This document shows, piece after piece, positions 16,401 to 23,832 of a DNA stretch of 64,000 nucleotides (its first letter is position 1; every line of letters starts with the position of its first letter). A program made the position numbers and the translations under genes. The notes beneath the pieces were generated by a model, which worked only from the letters and a program-made list of their open reading frames with translations, was not told where the DNA came from and searched no databases. The stretch comes from Hominenteromicrobium mulieris. Lineage in GTDB: Bacteria; Bacillota; Clostridia; Oscillospirales; Acutalibacteraceae. Location of the stretch: positions 450,015-514,014 of the forward strand of contig JAJJOY010000001.1 in assembly GCA_021029595.1 (NCBI GenBank). Reading direction: 5' to 3'.

Positions 16401-17297
16401 TTGAAACACAGCGAACCGCTGATTTTGAACAAGGAAGAATTCTTCGAGGGGTTTGACAATCCCTCTTTACAGGAAAAAGTCGTTGGAATCAAGATCGCCC
16501 TTCTTCAGAATGACAACGGCGAAATAGGTCTTGGGCTTGGGATTGAAGCGCCTCCGTTACATTCGAGGGAAATCGAGGAAATAAACCGCTTTTTTGCGAA
16601 AAAGTACAATGCCGGCGAAATGATGCAGAAGCTCTTACAGCACTATCAGGATCAGAGGTCACAAAACGCAGACAGGAAAAGCCAATCAGATCAGAAGTAT
16701 GAGATTACCGATATCGCTCACCCGCAATACCCATGGCTGCACCGCATCCGGGCGTTACAGGACGTTCGGGAAGATGTTCATCAAGGCGACCTTGGCGGCT
16801 TTGTAGAAAGCGAACGGAATCTCAGTCAGGAAGGAAGCTGCTGGATCTACGATAACGCGCTCGCCGGGGAAAACTCCCGTGTCATTGAACAGAGCACCCT
16901 GCATTGGGCCTGCCGGGCGCTTGGCTCGTCTATCATTTCCGGGGACGCCCGGCTGGATCGGAATGTATGGGTTTTAGACAACGCCATCGTTGCCGCAGGA
17001 ACCGTTACCAATATGGTTACCATCCAAGGGGACGCAAGAATCCTGCCCGGCTCCGGCCATAGTTCTCCTGTCATTAAGAACGACGCCGTTATCTACGGAA
17101 CCGTGGTAGGAAATGTGGAGATCTCCGGTTTCTATGAATTGCCGCCGGGAGAAAAACTGGAAAACCACAGCAGAGAACCTTTGAAAATCTATGCCGATGA
17201 ATATACCGGTCCGCTCATGGGGCTTCGTGAGCCGCAAAAGCCGAAAGGCTTTGTCATGCCGGAACAACAGAAAAAACGCTCCGACAGGGAGCGATAA
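16401..17297 (+). CDS. left-handed beta-helix (YdcK-like) hypothetical protein
   Basis: The 298-residue product uses a TTG start. Residues about 110-240 contain hexapeptide-type turns such as GDLGGFVESERNLSQEGSCW, IYDNALAGENSRV, SIISGDARLDRNVWVLDNAIV and NDAVIYGTVVGNVEISG, the pattern of a left-handed beta-helix. The motif RIRALQDVREDVHQGDLGGFV is typical of YdcK-like proteins often found in mobile elements. There is no acyltransferase active-site motif I can name. The C-terminus is basic. The role is unknown. Confidence 0.65.
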   Translation: MKHSEPLILNKEEFFEGFDNPSLQEKVVGIKIALLQNDNGEIGLGLGIEAPPLHSREIEEINRFFAKKYNAGEMMQKLLQHYQDQRSQNADRKSQSDQKYEITDIAHPQYPWLHRIRALQDVREDVHQGDLGGFVESERNLSQEGSCWIYDNALAGENSRVIEQSTLHWACRALGSSIISGDARLDRNVWVLDNAIVAAGTVTNMVTIQGDARILPGSGHSSPVIKNDAVIYGTVVGNVEISGFYELPPGEKLENHSREPLKIYADEYTGPLMGLREPQKPKGFVMPEQQKKRSDRER

Positions 17298-17321
17298 CCA
17301 AACAACGAAAGGATGATGCCT

Positions 17322-18155
17322 CTGAACAAAACGAAAGAGCTCGCACAAGTCGTAGACGAATCCATTTTGCCGTTGGAACATAGCGGCGGGGATGGCTGGA
17401 CCATCCTGCATGGGGATACCCTGCAGATCATCCGGGCATTCAAGCCGCAGGTGTTCGACGCCCTCATCACCGATCCGCCCTATGCTTCGGGCGGCTGGAA
17501 ACCCTCGGAGAAAAACCGCACCACCAACCAGAAGTACAGCAGCATGAACCCCAAGAACGCCCTGCCGGATTTCGACGGGGATAACCGGGACCAGAGAAGC
17601 TGGACGAGATGGATGGCGGAGTGGCTGTCCGACGCCCGGAAAGCCTGCAGGCCAGGAGCGCCTGTCTGCCTGTTCATCGACTGGCGGCAGTACCCCTCCA
17701 TCACCGACGCTTTGCAATGGGCCGGGTGGATCTGGAGAGGATGCGTGGTATGGGATAAGATGACCAGCCGCCCGCAGAAAGGCCGATTCCGCCAGCAAAG
17801 CGAATATGTGGTGTGGGGCTCCAACGGCCCCATGCCGGTGAACCGCCCTGTGGGATGTTTGCCGGGGGTATTCCGCTACGCCAATCCGCAGAACCGCACC
17901 CATGTGACAGAGAAGCCCCTGCAGCTTATGCGGGACTTGGTGAAAATCTGCGTACCGGGCGGGCGCATCTTCGATCCCTTCTGCGGGGCTGGAACCACCG
18001 TCCTCGCCGCCAAGCTGGAGGGATATGAAGCCGTGGGCGTGGAAGTTACCGACGCCTACTACAAATTAGGCTCCGACCGGGTGCGCTTTGCCTTGGAAGC
18101 CCATACCGAAGCGGAAGAAACCGCCGAATCATCCTGTGGTTGTCCACGTGGATGA
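17322..18155 (+). CDS. amino-methyltransferase (DPPY type, probably N6-adenine)
   Basis: The product (about 277 aa from the CTG at 17322) has motif IV DPPYASGGW at residues 51-54 and following. The SAM-binding motif I FDPFCGAGTTVLAAKLEGYEAVGVEV begins at about 217. DPPY before FxGxG marks the beta class of amino-methyltransferases; DPPY favours N6-adenine, although N4-cytosine cannot be excluded. Two in-frame ATGs (17313, 17316) abut the AAAGG ribosome site, while CTG lies at the 9-base spacing seen in neighbours. No restriction partner is present, so this is an orphan methyltransferase, probably protecting transferred DNA. Confidence 0.85.
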   Translation: MNKTKELAQVVDESILPLEHSGGDGWTILHGDTLQIIRAFKPQVFDALITDPPYASGGWKPSEKNRTTNQKYSSMNPKNALPDFDGDNRDQRSWTRWMAEWLSDARKACRPGAPVCLFIDWRQYPSITDALQWAGWIWRGCVVWDKMTSRPQKGRFRQQSEYVVWGSNGPMPVNRPVGCLPGVFRYANPQNRTHVTEKPLQLMRDLVKICVPGGRIFDPFCGAGTTVLAAKLEGYEAVGVEVTDAYYKLGSDRVRFALEAHTEAEETAESSCGCPRG

Positions 18156-18172
18156 CCAACAGAAAACCAAAC

Positions 18173-18208
18173 GGCAGGCTGGACGTCCACATGGACAACC
18201 AGCCTGCC
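18173..18208 (+). repeat. inverted repeat downstream of the amino-methyltransferase
   Basis: GGCAGGCTGG (18173-18182) pairs perfectly with CCAGCCTGCC (18199-18208), with GTCCA/TGGAC nested inside. ACCATTTTAT follows, so it could act as a weak terminator. A related GTTGTCCACGTGGA stands 35 bases upstream. Confidence 0.55.
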
Positions 18209-18247
18209 ACCATTTTATCAATACCGATTAAGGAAAGGAAAATCATC

Positions 18248-18586
18248 ATGGAAAAAGCATTCGCCTACATTTGCGCGGCTTCCGATGCCGCGCCCCGCCT
18301 ATTAAAACGCTACTGCCGCAAGGTTTATGAGCTCGGATACGTCCCCATCTGCCCAAAGCTGAGTGAAGCGCAGTACCTCCAGCCGGACAACGCCGACGAA
18401 AAGAGGGATTTCCACAACATCGCCCGCCAGAAGCTGGGCCGGTGCCGTATGCTGGTGGTGTGCGGCAGCGAAATCAGCCACAGTATGTCCGCTGAGATTG
18501 GGGCTGCTGAAAAACGCAATCTTATCTGCACCACCCTTGACGGTCTTGCCAAGATCAAGGAAGCGGATGAGAATGGTGGCCTCTGA
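18248..18586 (+). CDS. nucleoside 2-deoxyribosyltransferase-like (DUF4406-type) protein
   Basis: The 112-residue protein has an N-terminal strand-loop FAYICAASDAAPR, a central ICPKLSEAQYL and a C-terminal LVVCGSEISHSMSAEIGAAEKRNL. This pattern (D...H/S...M..E...A) is typical of the small deoxyribosyltransferase-like fold found in phages and ICEs. AAAGGAAAA precedes the ATG. The catalytic activity is not established. It ends about 20 bases before the candidate oriT. Confidence 0.65.
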   Translation: MEKAFAYICAASDAAPRLLKRYCRKVYELGYVPICPKLSEAQYLQPDNADEKRDFHNIARQKLGRCRMLVVCGSEISHSMSAEIGAAEKRNLICTTLDGLAKIKEADENGGL

Positions 18587-18608
18587 TTCGAGGTCGTTTT
18601 TTCTTTGC

Positions 18609-18698
18609 CAGCCGGTGACTGGTTTTGCAAGCATAGCGTTTGGATATCCAAACGCATCTTGGGGAGAACCCCAAACCCCCGCAGAACCGCACCGGCTG
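18609..18698 (+). other. candidate origin of transfer (oriT)
   Basis: Three nested inverted repeats sit in a short non-coding gap. An outer 9-bp pair is CAGCCGGTG (18609-18617) with CACCGGCTG (18690-18698). Inside it is a perfect 20-bp palindrome GCGTTTGGATATCCAAACGC (18636-18655), then TTGGGG-AGAA-CCCCAA (18659-18674). The genes for MobC and the relaxase begin within 1.3 kb downstream. Relaxases bind hairpins of this sort beside their nick site. The nick position is not assigned. Confidence 0.55.
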
Positions 18699-18728
18699 AT
18701 TTTGTTCAAGAAATGAGAGGTGAAAATA

Positions 18729-19529
18729 CTGAGAGAAAAGCAATACGCCGCGTTCGCGGCAAACGCCAAAATGCTGGACACCCTGCGCCGGAACGAGGTA
18801 AACTACGTCCCCGGCGTTTTTGAAGTGGCAAAGGTCATCATTCTGAGCAAAGAGGATTTTGAAAAACTCTCGGAGGACGTTTCCCCGGAATACCCCTTCC
18901 TCAAGGATAACCGGGAAATCATGAGCGCCTCGCCGGGCGGGCTGTTCCGCTGCCTCATGGTGCGGGCCGAAGGGGAAAAAGAAAATATGCTGATTGCCCA
19001 AGGGAAGGATACCCTGTATCTTGGCTACGGCAGGGATTACCGCAACGTCGACCTGCAGGGAGTGCCGGTAGAACGCATCGCCTTGGAAGAACCGAAAGCC
19101 TATCAGGAGCACGCTGTTTTTTACCACAGGCCCAGCCATATCAACGACCTCAATGGGCAGAACCCACTGCGGCCTGTGCCGGAGCGGCAGACCAGTTTTC
19201 AGGTGGAACAGGTGGTCGTTCTATGCGATGAGCAGTTCCGGCAGTTTCAGGAAACCGGCCTCAAGGATGACCAGATTTTCCTGTTCGATTACAGCGACAA
19301 GATGTGGTTTGATCCGGGCAGCCTTTGCTGGCATTGCGTACTCGTTAAGGGTGAAACCGGTAAAGAGGGCATTCTTGTAGATGCGGAAGGGTATTCCTAC
19401 GCCCGGTATGCGGCATTCGCATCGGATTGCGACAGGCTGCGCCTGCAGGATATTCCCGTCCATTACGAACACCCTGCCAGAGTGCCGGAGCAGAAGAAAA
19501 CCCGGAAACGGAAAGAGCCGGAGCGTTAA
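18729..19529 (+). CDS. hypothetical protein upstream of mobC
   Basis: About 266 residues, probably from CTG at 18729 (8 bases after GAGAGG). A GTG at 18720 overlaps the ribosome site. The sequence is soluble and acidic with a basic tail (KKTRKRKEPER) shared in style by several neighbouring proteins. It contains two related halves, each with a VILSKEDFEKL/VVLCDEQFRQF-type helix, so an internal duplication is likely. The family is not known to me. Its place between the candidate oriT and mobC suggests a DNA-processing accessory. Confidence 0.55.
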   Translation: MREKQYAAFAANAKMLDTLRRNEVNYVPGVFEVAKVIILSKEDFEKLSEDVSPEYPFLKDNREIMSASPGGLFRCLMVRAEGEKENMLIAQGKDTLYLGYGRDYRNVDLQGVPVERIALEEPKAYQEHAVFYHRPSHINDLNGQNPLRPVPERQTSFQVEQVVVLCDEQFRQFQETGLKDDQIFLFDYSDKMWFDPGSLCWHCVLVKGETGKEGILVDAEGYSYARYAAFASDCDRLRLQDIPVHYEHPARVPEQKKTRKRKEPER

Positions 19530-19542
19530 AAGGAGCCTCGCT

Positions 19543-19851
19543 ATGAGAAAACGAAACCACATCATTCCTCTCCATCTCAACAAAAAGGAACTGGCCCATC
19601 TGGAAGCGCAGGTGAAAACAAGCGGCCTGCCCCGTGAGGAATTCCTCCGCACCCTCATCATGGGTGCGGAACTGCGGGCAAGGCCCTGCGACCACCATAC
19701 GGATCTGCTCCACAAGGTGGCTGGGTTGTGCAACAACGCAAACCAGCTTGCCAAGGTCGCTAATACCTATGGAGAGGCCAGCCAGCAGGATATCGAGGAA
19801 ATGACGAAGCTGGCCCGGCAGGTTTGGGAAGAAGTAAAGGAGAACTGGTAG
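19543..19851 (+). CDS. mobC: MobC-type relaxosome accessory protein
   Basis: The 102-residue product begins MRKRNHIIPLHLNKKELAHLEAQV, a ribbon-helix-helix-like DNA-binding start. It continues with SGLPREEFLRTLIMG and LLHKVAGLCNNANQLAKVAN, the conserved NNxNQLAK-type segment of bacterial mobilisation proteins. MobC melts or bends oriT so that the relaxase can nick. It ends 87 bases before the relaxase start. Confidence 0.85.
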   Translation: MRKRNHIIPLHLNKKELAHLEAQVKTSGLPREEFLRTLIMGAELRARPCDHHTDLLHKVAGLCNNANQLAKVANTYGEASQQDIEEMTKLARQVWEEVKENW

Positions 19852-19938
19852 CCAACCTGCGGTTGGATGCAATTCGCGCACATAACCAAGACGTGAATCA
19901 GCCTAAGCTACCTGCGCCCAAGAAAGGAGAAAACCGCT

Positions 19939-21276
19939 ATTGCCTACACCAGCATTATCCCCGTCCACCGCCTCGACAACGCCATCGACTATACCCTCGA
20001 CGAGAAGAAATGCTCCCGCAGGGAAAACGAGGAATCGCTGGAAGGGGAAATCGATAAGGCCCTCAACAAAGACAAAACCGAGCAGGATCTGTTCGCATCC
20101 GCTCTCGGCTGCACCTGTGAAACGGCTTTTCAAGATATGTGCCGCGTCAAGGAAATGTGGCACAAGGAAGAAGGTGTGCAGGGCTTCCATCTGGTGCAGA
20201 GCTTTGCTGCCGGAGAGGTAACGCCGGAACTGGCCCACCAGATCGGGCTGGAATTTGCGGATCGGCTGCTCGGCGGGAACTTTCAGGCGGTGGTCAGCAC
20301 CCATCTCAACACCAAATGCATTCACAACCACATTGTCTGGAATTCCGTGTCCATGAAAAGCGGCAGGAAATACCGCAGCAATGAAAGAACCTATGTCACA
20401 CAGGTACGGCAGATTTCCGATGAACTGTGCAGAAAGCATGGCCTCTCCGTTATTCATACGGAGAAATCGGAACGGATTGCCCGTCCCTATGTCCAGTGGC
20501 TGGCCGAGCAGAATGGAGCGCCCACATGGAAAACGCCCATCCAGCAGGATCTCAATGCGGCGGTTGCAGCTTCCCTCACATGGAAGCAGTTCCTGCGGAC
20601 GCTGGAGCAGCAGGGCTATGCCTTTCGGTTTGACCGCAAATACCCCACGCTGATCCTGCCGGGCAATGGGCGCACCGTGCGTTTTAAGACCTTGGGCAAG
20701 CAGTACACCCCGGAGGCCCTCCAGCGCCGCATCCTTTACCCCAAGCCACCCCGCCGGGCTGGGAAAGAACAGCCGCCAGCCAGCCGCTTCCTGCTCCTTC
20801 TTGGGGAAACGCAGCCCCGCAGGCTTTCCGGCCTGCGGGCTCTCTACTTTTCCTACCTCTACAAGATGGGGGCGCTGCCGAAAAAGCCCCGGTATCCAAG
20901 CTATGCTGTGCGGGAGGATATCCGCAAGCTGGACAAACGGATCGAGCAGGCAGAATTCATCTTTAAAAACCACATAGAGGACCGGGGCCAGCTTGCCGCC
21001 ATTCGGCAGAAAGCGGAGGATGAAATCGCTGTCCTCATAAAGCAGCGCCAGAAGCTCTATCGCTATGAACCGGGCTCTCCGCAGATCGGCGTCCTCACAG
21101 AGCGGTTGAAAAAGCTTCGCCATACCGCCAAGCTGTGCCGGAACATCGAAATCCATTCGATAGAGATGGAGAAGCGGCTGCAGGCGGCACAGATGGAAGA
21201 ACAACGGCGGCGGGAACAACGGGAAAAAGAAGAACAGCAAAAGGAAGCCCGAAATCAAGAAAAACAAAGGAGATGA
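19939..21276 (+). CDS. MOBP-type relaxase, ATT start
   Basis: From the ATT at 19939 (9 bases after AAAGGAG) the 445-residue protein begins with AYTSIIPVHRLDNAIDYTLDEKK after the initiator; the N-terminal Tyr is the likely nicking residue region. Motif III is STHLNTKCIHNHIVWNSVS with the metal-binding histidines. The first in-frame ATG (20137) would delete the 66 N-terminal residues including motif I, so the near-cognate start is needed for a working enzyme. The C-terminal third is a charged coiled coil (QMEEQRRREQREKEEQQKE). It should cleave oriT and pilot the strand through the secretion channel. Confidence 0.87.
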   Translation: MAYTSIIPVHRLDNAIDYTLDEKKCSRRENEESLEGEIDKALNKDKTEQDLFASALGCTCETAFQDMCRVKEMWHKEEGVQGFHLVQSFAAGEVTPELAHQIGLEFADRLLGGNFQAVVSTHLNTKCIHNHIVWNSVSMKSGRKYRSNERTYVTQVRQISDELCRKHGLSVIHTEKSERIARPYVQWLAEQNGAPTWKTPIQQDLNAAVAASLTWKQFLRTLEQQGYAFRFDRKYPTLILPGNGRTVRFKTLGKQYTPEALQRRILYPKPPRRAGKEQPPASRFLLLLGETQPRRLSGLRALYFSYLYKMGALPKKPRYPSYAVREDIRKLDKRIEQAEFIFKNHIEDRGQLAAIRQKAEDEIAVLIKQRQKLYRYEPGSPQIGVLTERLKKLRHTAKLCRNIEIHSIEMEKRLQAAQMEEQRRREQREKEEQQKEARNQEKQRR

Positions 21277-21280
21277 TTGT

Positions 21281-21550
21281 TTGAACCAACGGCCTACAAG
21301 AGAACAAGTGGAACGCCTCCGGCGGCAGTACCCTGCCGGAACCCGCATCACCCTGCATTCCATGGACGATCCGCAGGCCCCGCCGCCCGGCACCAAGGGC
21401 ACCGTTGCCTATGTAGACGATATGGGCACGATCGGAATTGAGTGGGACAACGGCTCCGCCCTGTCCCTCATCCCCGGCGAGGATTCCTTTTCTAAAGAAG
21501 CCTCGCCGGAAAAAACAAAACACAAACGCTCCTGTGACTTGGAGCGATAA
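21281..21550 (+). CDS. DUF4314 protein
   Basis: The 89-residue product starts at TTG with AAAGGAG 8 bases upstream. YPAGTRITLHSMDDPQAPPPGTKGTVAYVDDMGTIGIEWDNG is a small beta-barrel (SH3-like) signature of DUF4314, a frequent companion of relaxase and T4SS genes in Firmicutes elements. The biochemical role is not established. Confidence 0.8.
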   Translation: MNQRPTREQVERLRRQYPAGTRITLHSMDDPQAPPPGTKGTVAYVDDMGTIGIEWDNGSALSLIPGEDSFSKEASPEKTKHKRSCDLER

Positions 21551-21566
21551 AAGGAAGGTGAATTGA

Positions 21567-22382
21567 CTGAACTACGGAAGCGATCCAGCCGACCAGATCG
21601 TTCGATTTACCCTTGAGGGCACGGAAATGGCTCTCAAGCTGTCGGGCATGGCGGCAAAAAACTTTGCGCTGTTTGTCTATGCCGTACTGAAGGACCAGAA
21701 GAAAACCCACGGCAAGACAAGGCTTGTGCGGATGCTCAGGGAACAGCGCCCGTTCAAATTCTTTAACGTCCCCACGGAAAACATGAAGGAGTTCGCCACG
21801 GAAGCCAAAACCCACGGTCTTTTGTATGTTCCCATTCGGAACAAGCAAAAGGCGGACCGCATCGAAGTGGTGGTGTTCGCGGATGACGCCTCTAAGGTAC
21901 AACGCATTTTTGACAACCTCGGCCTTGACGCGGTCAAAGCGCAGGCTGGCGAAGCCACCATCGCCAGCGTACAGGAGCAGGAAAAACAGGCTCCCGCAGC
22001 CCCGGCCCCCGACAAAACGGAAACCGTCAAAACCGAGCAGGGCGAAGTGGAATTTGAGGTGGGCGGTTTTGAGGACGATTTCAATATCGGCCCAACCCAG
22101 CAGGATACCGCCGAAAATTTTACTTCTGGCCGGGAGAAGGAATCAAATCCCCCGGCAGTGGAAAAGAGTCCGTCCGAGCCTTCCTCGCCCAGCAAAAGCT
22201 CTTCGCCCAACTCAATAAACCCTAAAGAGCCAGAACATAAGCCCTCGGTAAAAAAGGAACTACAGGAGATTAAGCAGGGGCAAGCGAAGAAAAAAGAGGA
22301 AAAGGCCAAACAGCAGGAGCGCCAGCATCCCACCCCCAGCCATTCCAAACAGAAGAAAAAGAAAAAACAGAAAGGAAGGTAA
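21567..22382 (+). CDS. PcfB-like (DUF3801) conjugation protein, CTG start
   Basis: Starting at CTG 21567, 8 bases after AAGGAAGG, the product has 271 residues: an N-terminal NYGSDPADQIVRFTLEGTEMALKLSGMAAKNFALFVYAVLKDQKKTHG-type block typical of PcfB/DUF3801, then a low-complexity Glu/Pro/Ser/Lys tail. PcfB-type proteins link the relaxosome to the coupling protein. The next in-frame ATG (21627) would cut off 20 conserved residues. Confidence 0.8.
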   Translation: MNYGSDPADQIVRFTLEGTEMALKLSGMAAKNFALFVYAVLKDQKKTHGKTRLVRMLREQRPFKFFNVPTENMKEFATEAKTHGLLYVPIRNKQKADRIEVVVFADDASKVQRIFDNLGLDAVKAQAGEATIASVQEQEKQAPAAPAPDKTETVKTEQGEVEFEVGGFEDDFNIGPTQQDTAENFTSGREKESNPPAVEKSPSEPSSPSKSSSPNSINPKEPEHKPSVKKELQEIKQGQAKKKEEKAKQQERQHPTPSHSKQKKKKKQKGR

Positions 22383-22388
22383 TGCCCT

Positions 22389-23336
22389 ATCGATTTATCC
22401 AGTTTAATCGGCAAAAAGCAGGAAGCCCAGCCTCAGCCGGAACAGCAGTACACCAAGGAAGAATACGCCGCCATGAAGCAGGCCGAACGGGAGGATACCT
22501 GGGCAAGAGTCAACGCACAGGCCGAGTCGGTGTTCAAGGATGACGAATCCATGAAAGGCTTTCTCAATTTCATGGCGAACTGCACGCCCCAGAGCACCCG
22601 GAATCTGCTCATTCTGTATGAGCAGAACACTGAAATCACCCATCCCCGCACCTTCGATAAATGGAAGGAAGCCGGACGCTCCATCCGTTCCGGCGAGAAA
22701 GGGTACACCTTCTTTGCCGATCAGGAATACACCAAAGAGGACGGTACCATAGCGAATGGTTATACCATCACAAAAGCCTACGACATTTCTCAGACCAGAG
22801 GCCCCCAGCCCCTGCCGCCCCAGCAGCATCTGCCGGAGGAAATCATCGCCACCATGGTAGAAAACAGCCCTGTTCCGCTTGCCATCTCCGATCAGCTTCC
22901 CCAAGGGGTGCAGGCGCAGTATGTGCCGAAACAGCGCACCATTTTTGTCCGAAACGGGATGGATGAAACCGCAACCATCTGCGCCATTGCCCGTGAGCAG
23001 GCCCACGCCAGCTTCGATATGGTGGGCAGCGGTTACTACCGGCAGGCGTATGCGGCCCAAGCCTACTGCGCGGCCTATGTGGCGGCGCAGAAATTCGGCT
23101 TGGATACCTCCGCCTTTCATTTCGACAAGGTGTGCCAAAGCTATGCGGAAAGGAGCGCGGACGATAAGCGCGGCTTTTTGGGCGACGTCAAACGGGCCGC
23201 CTATGCCATCAACCGGGACGTCCAAAGGAGCTTCCGGGATTTGGAGCAGACCATCCAGCCGGATGAGTTCTCCGTCGCAGCGCCCAAGCCCGCCAAGGCT
23301 GCCAAATCCAAGGCGGAGAAAGAGCCGGAACGATGA
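22389..23336 (+). CDS. ArdC-like ssDNA-binding/zincin-type protein, ATC start
   Basis: From ATC at 22389 (9 bases after GGAAGG) the product has 315 residues. Its N-terminal half matches the ArdC-type ssDNA-binding domain: FLNFMANCTPQSTRNLLILYEQNTEITHPRTFDKWKEAGRSIRSGEKGYTFF. The second half contains AICAIAREQAHASFDM, where a zincin would have HExxH; here it reads REQAHA, so the protease site looks degenerate. ArdC proteins protect incoming single strands or counter restriction. An in-frame ATG does not occur until codon 29. Confidence 0.75.
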   Translation: MDLSSLIGKKQEAQPQPEQQYTKEEYAAMKQAEREDTWARVNAQAESVFKDDESMKGFLNFMANCTPQSTRNLLILYEQNTEITHPRTFDKWKEAGRSIRSGEKGYTFFADQEYTKEDGTIANGYTITKAYDISQTRGPQPLPPQQHLPEEIIATMVENSPVPLAISDQLPQGVQAQYVPKQRTIFVRNGMDETATICAIAREQAHASFDMVGSGYYRQAYAAQAYCAAYVAAQKFGLDTSAFHFDKVCQSYAERSADDKRGFLGDVKRAAYAINRDVQRSFRDLEQTIQPDEFSVAAPKPAKAAKSKAEKEPER

Positions 23337-23433
23337 GGGCTGATCGTTTTCCGTTTGTTTTCTTTTGTGCGGTAGCTTTCCGCCAGCCGTTGTGGTATGG
23401 TGGTTGTGAAAAAAGAGAAAGGAAGGGATCGCC

Positions 23434-23736
23434 ATGACAAAGCAGCGACTGGTGAAAATGACCTGCGGGGACCGGAACATACTCGTCAAGGCGCTTCGCA
23501 GCGCGCAGGAATCGGTTGAGCCTGAACTGTCCGGCAAACTGCAGCTATTTATTGATCGAATCCTCAGCATGCCAAAGCGCAGGCTGTACCTGAACGATGA
23601 GGAGTACCAGTACGCCACGCTGTGCTTAAACGGGATGCGGAACGACTATCTGGCGGCAGACCGAAGCTGCGGCGGGATCGACCGTCTGCTCTTAAAACTT
23701 GTCCGCGCCAGCTACAGAAGTATCGTCAGCAGATAA
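23434..23736 (+). CDS. hypothetical 100-residue protein
   Basis: MTKQRLVKMTCGDRNILVKAL begins the product after a good GAAAGGAAGG ribosome site. It is predicted to be all-helical and basic (MPKRRLYLNDEEYQYATLCLNGMRNDYL). It lies alone between the ArdC-like gene and a strong terminator. The family is unknown to me. Confidence 0.55.
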   Translation: MTKQRLVKMTCGDRNILVKALRSAQESVEPELSGKLQLFIDRILSMPKRRLYLNDEEYQYATLCLNGMRNDYLAADRSCGGIDRLLLKLVRASYRSIVSR

Positions 23737-23748
23737 AGAACTGCTTTA

Positions 23749-23798
23749 CCCCCGGAGCCTTTGGAAACGCTTTTCCATGGGCTCCGGGGGATTTTTTT
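23749..23798 (+). terminator. terminator before the coupling-protein gene
   Basis: CCCCCGGAGCC pairs perfectly with GGCTCCGGGGG, with a nested TGGAA/TTCCA. A run of seven T follows. It excludes the TTG at 23761 as a real start of the downstream gene. Confidence 0.88.
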
Positions 23799-23832
23799 GT
23801 TTTCACGGAAAGGAAGGATATTTTTTGATTCG

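Noticed and set aside
23761..23832. N-terminal extension of the coupling protein from TTG at 23761.
   Set aside because: The TTG lies inside a strong terminator stem and the predicted extension has no membrane or conserved sequence.
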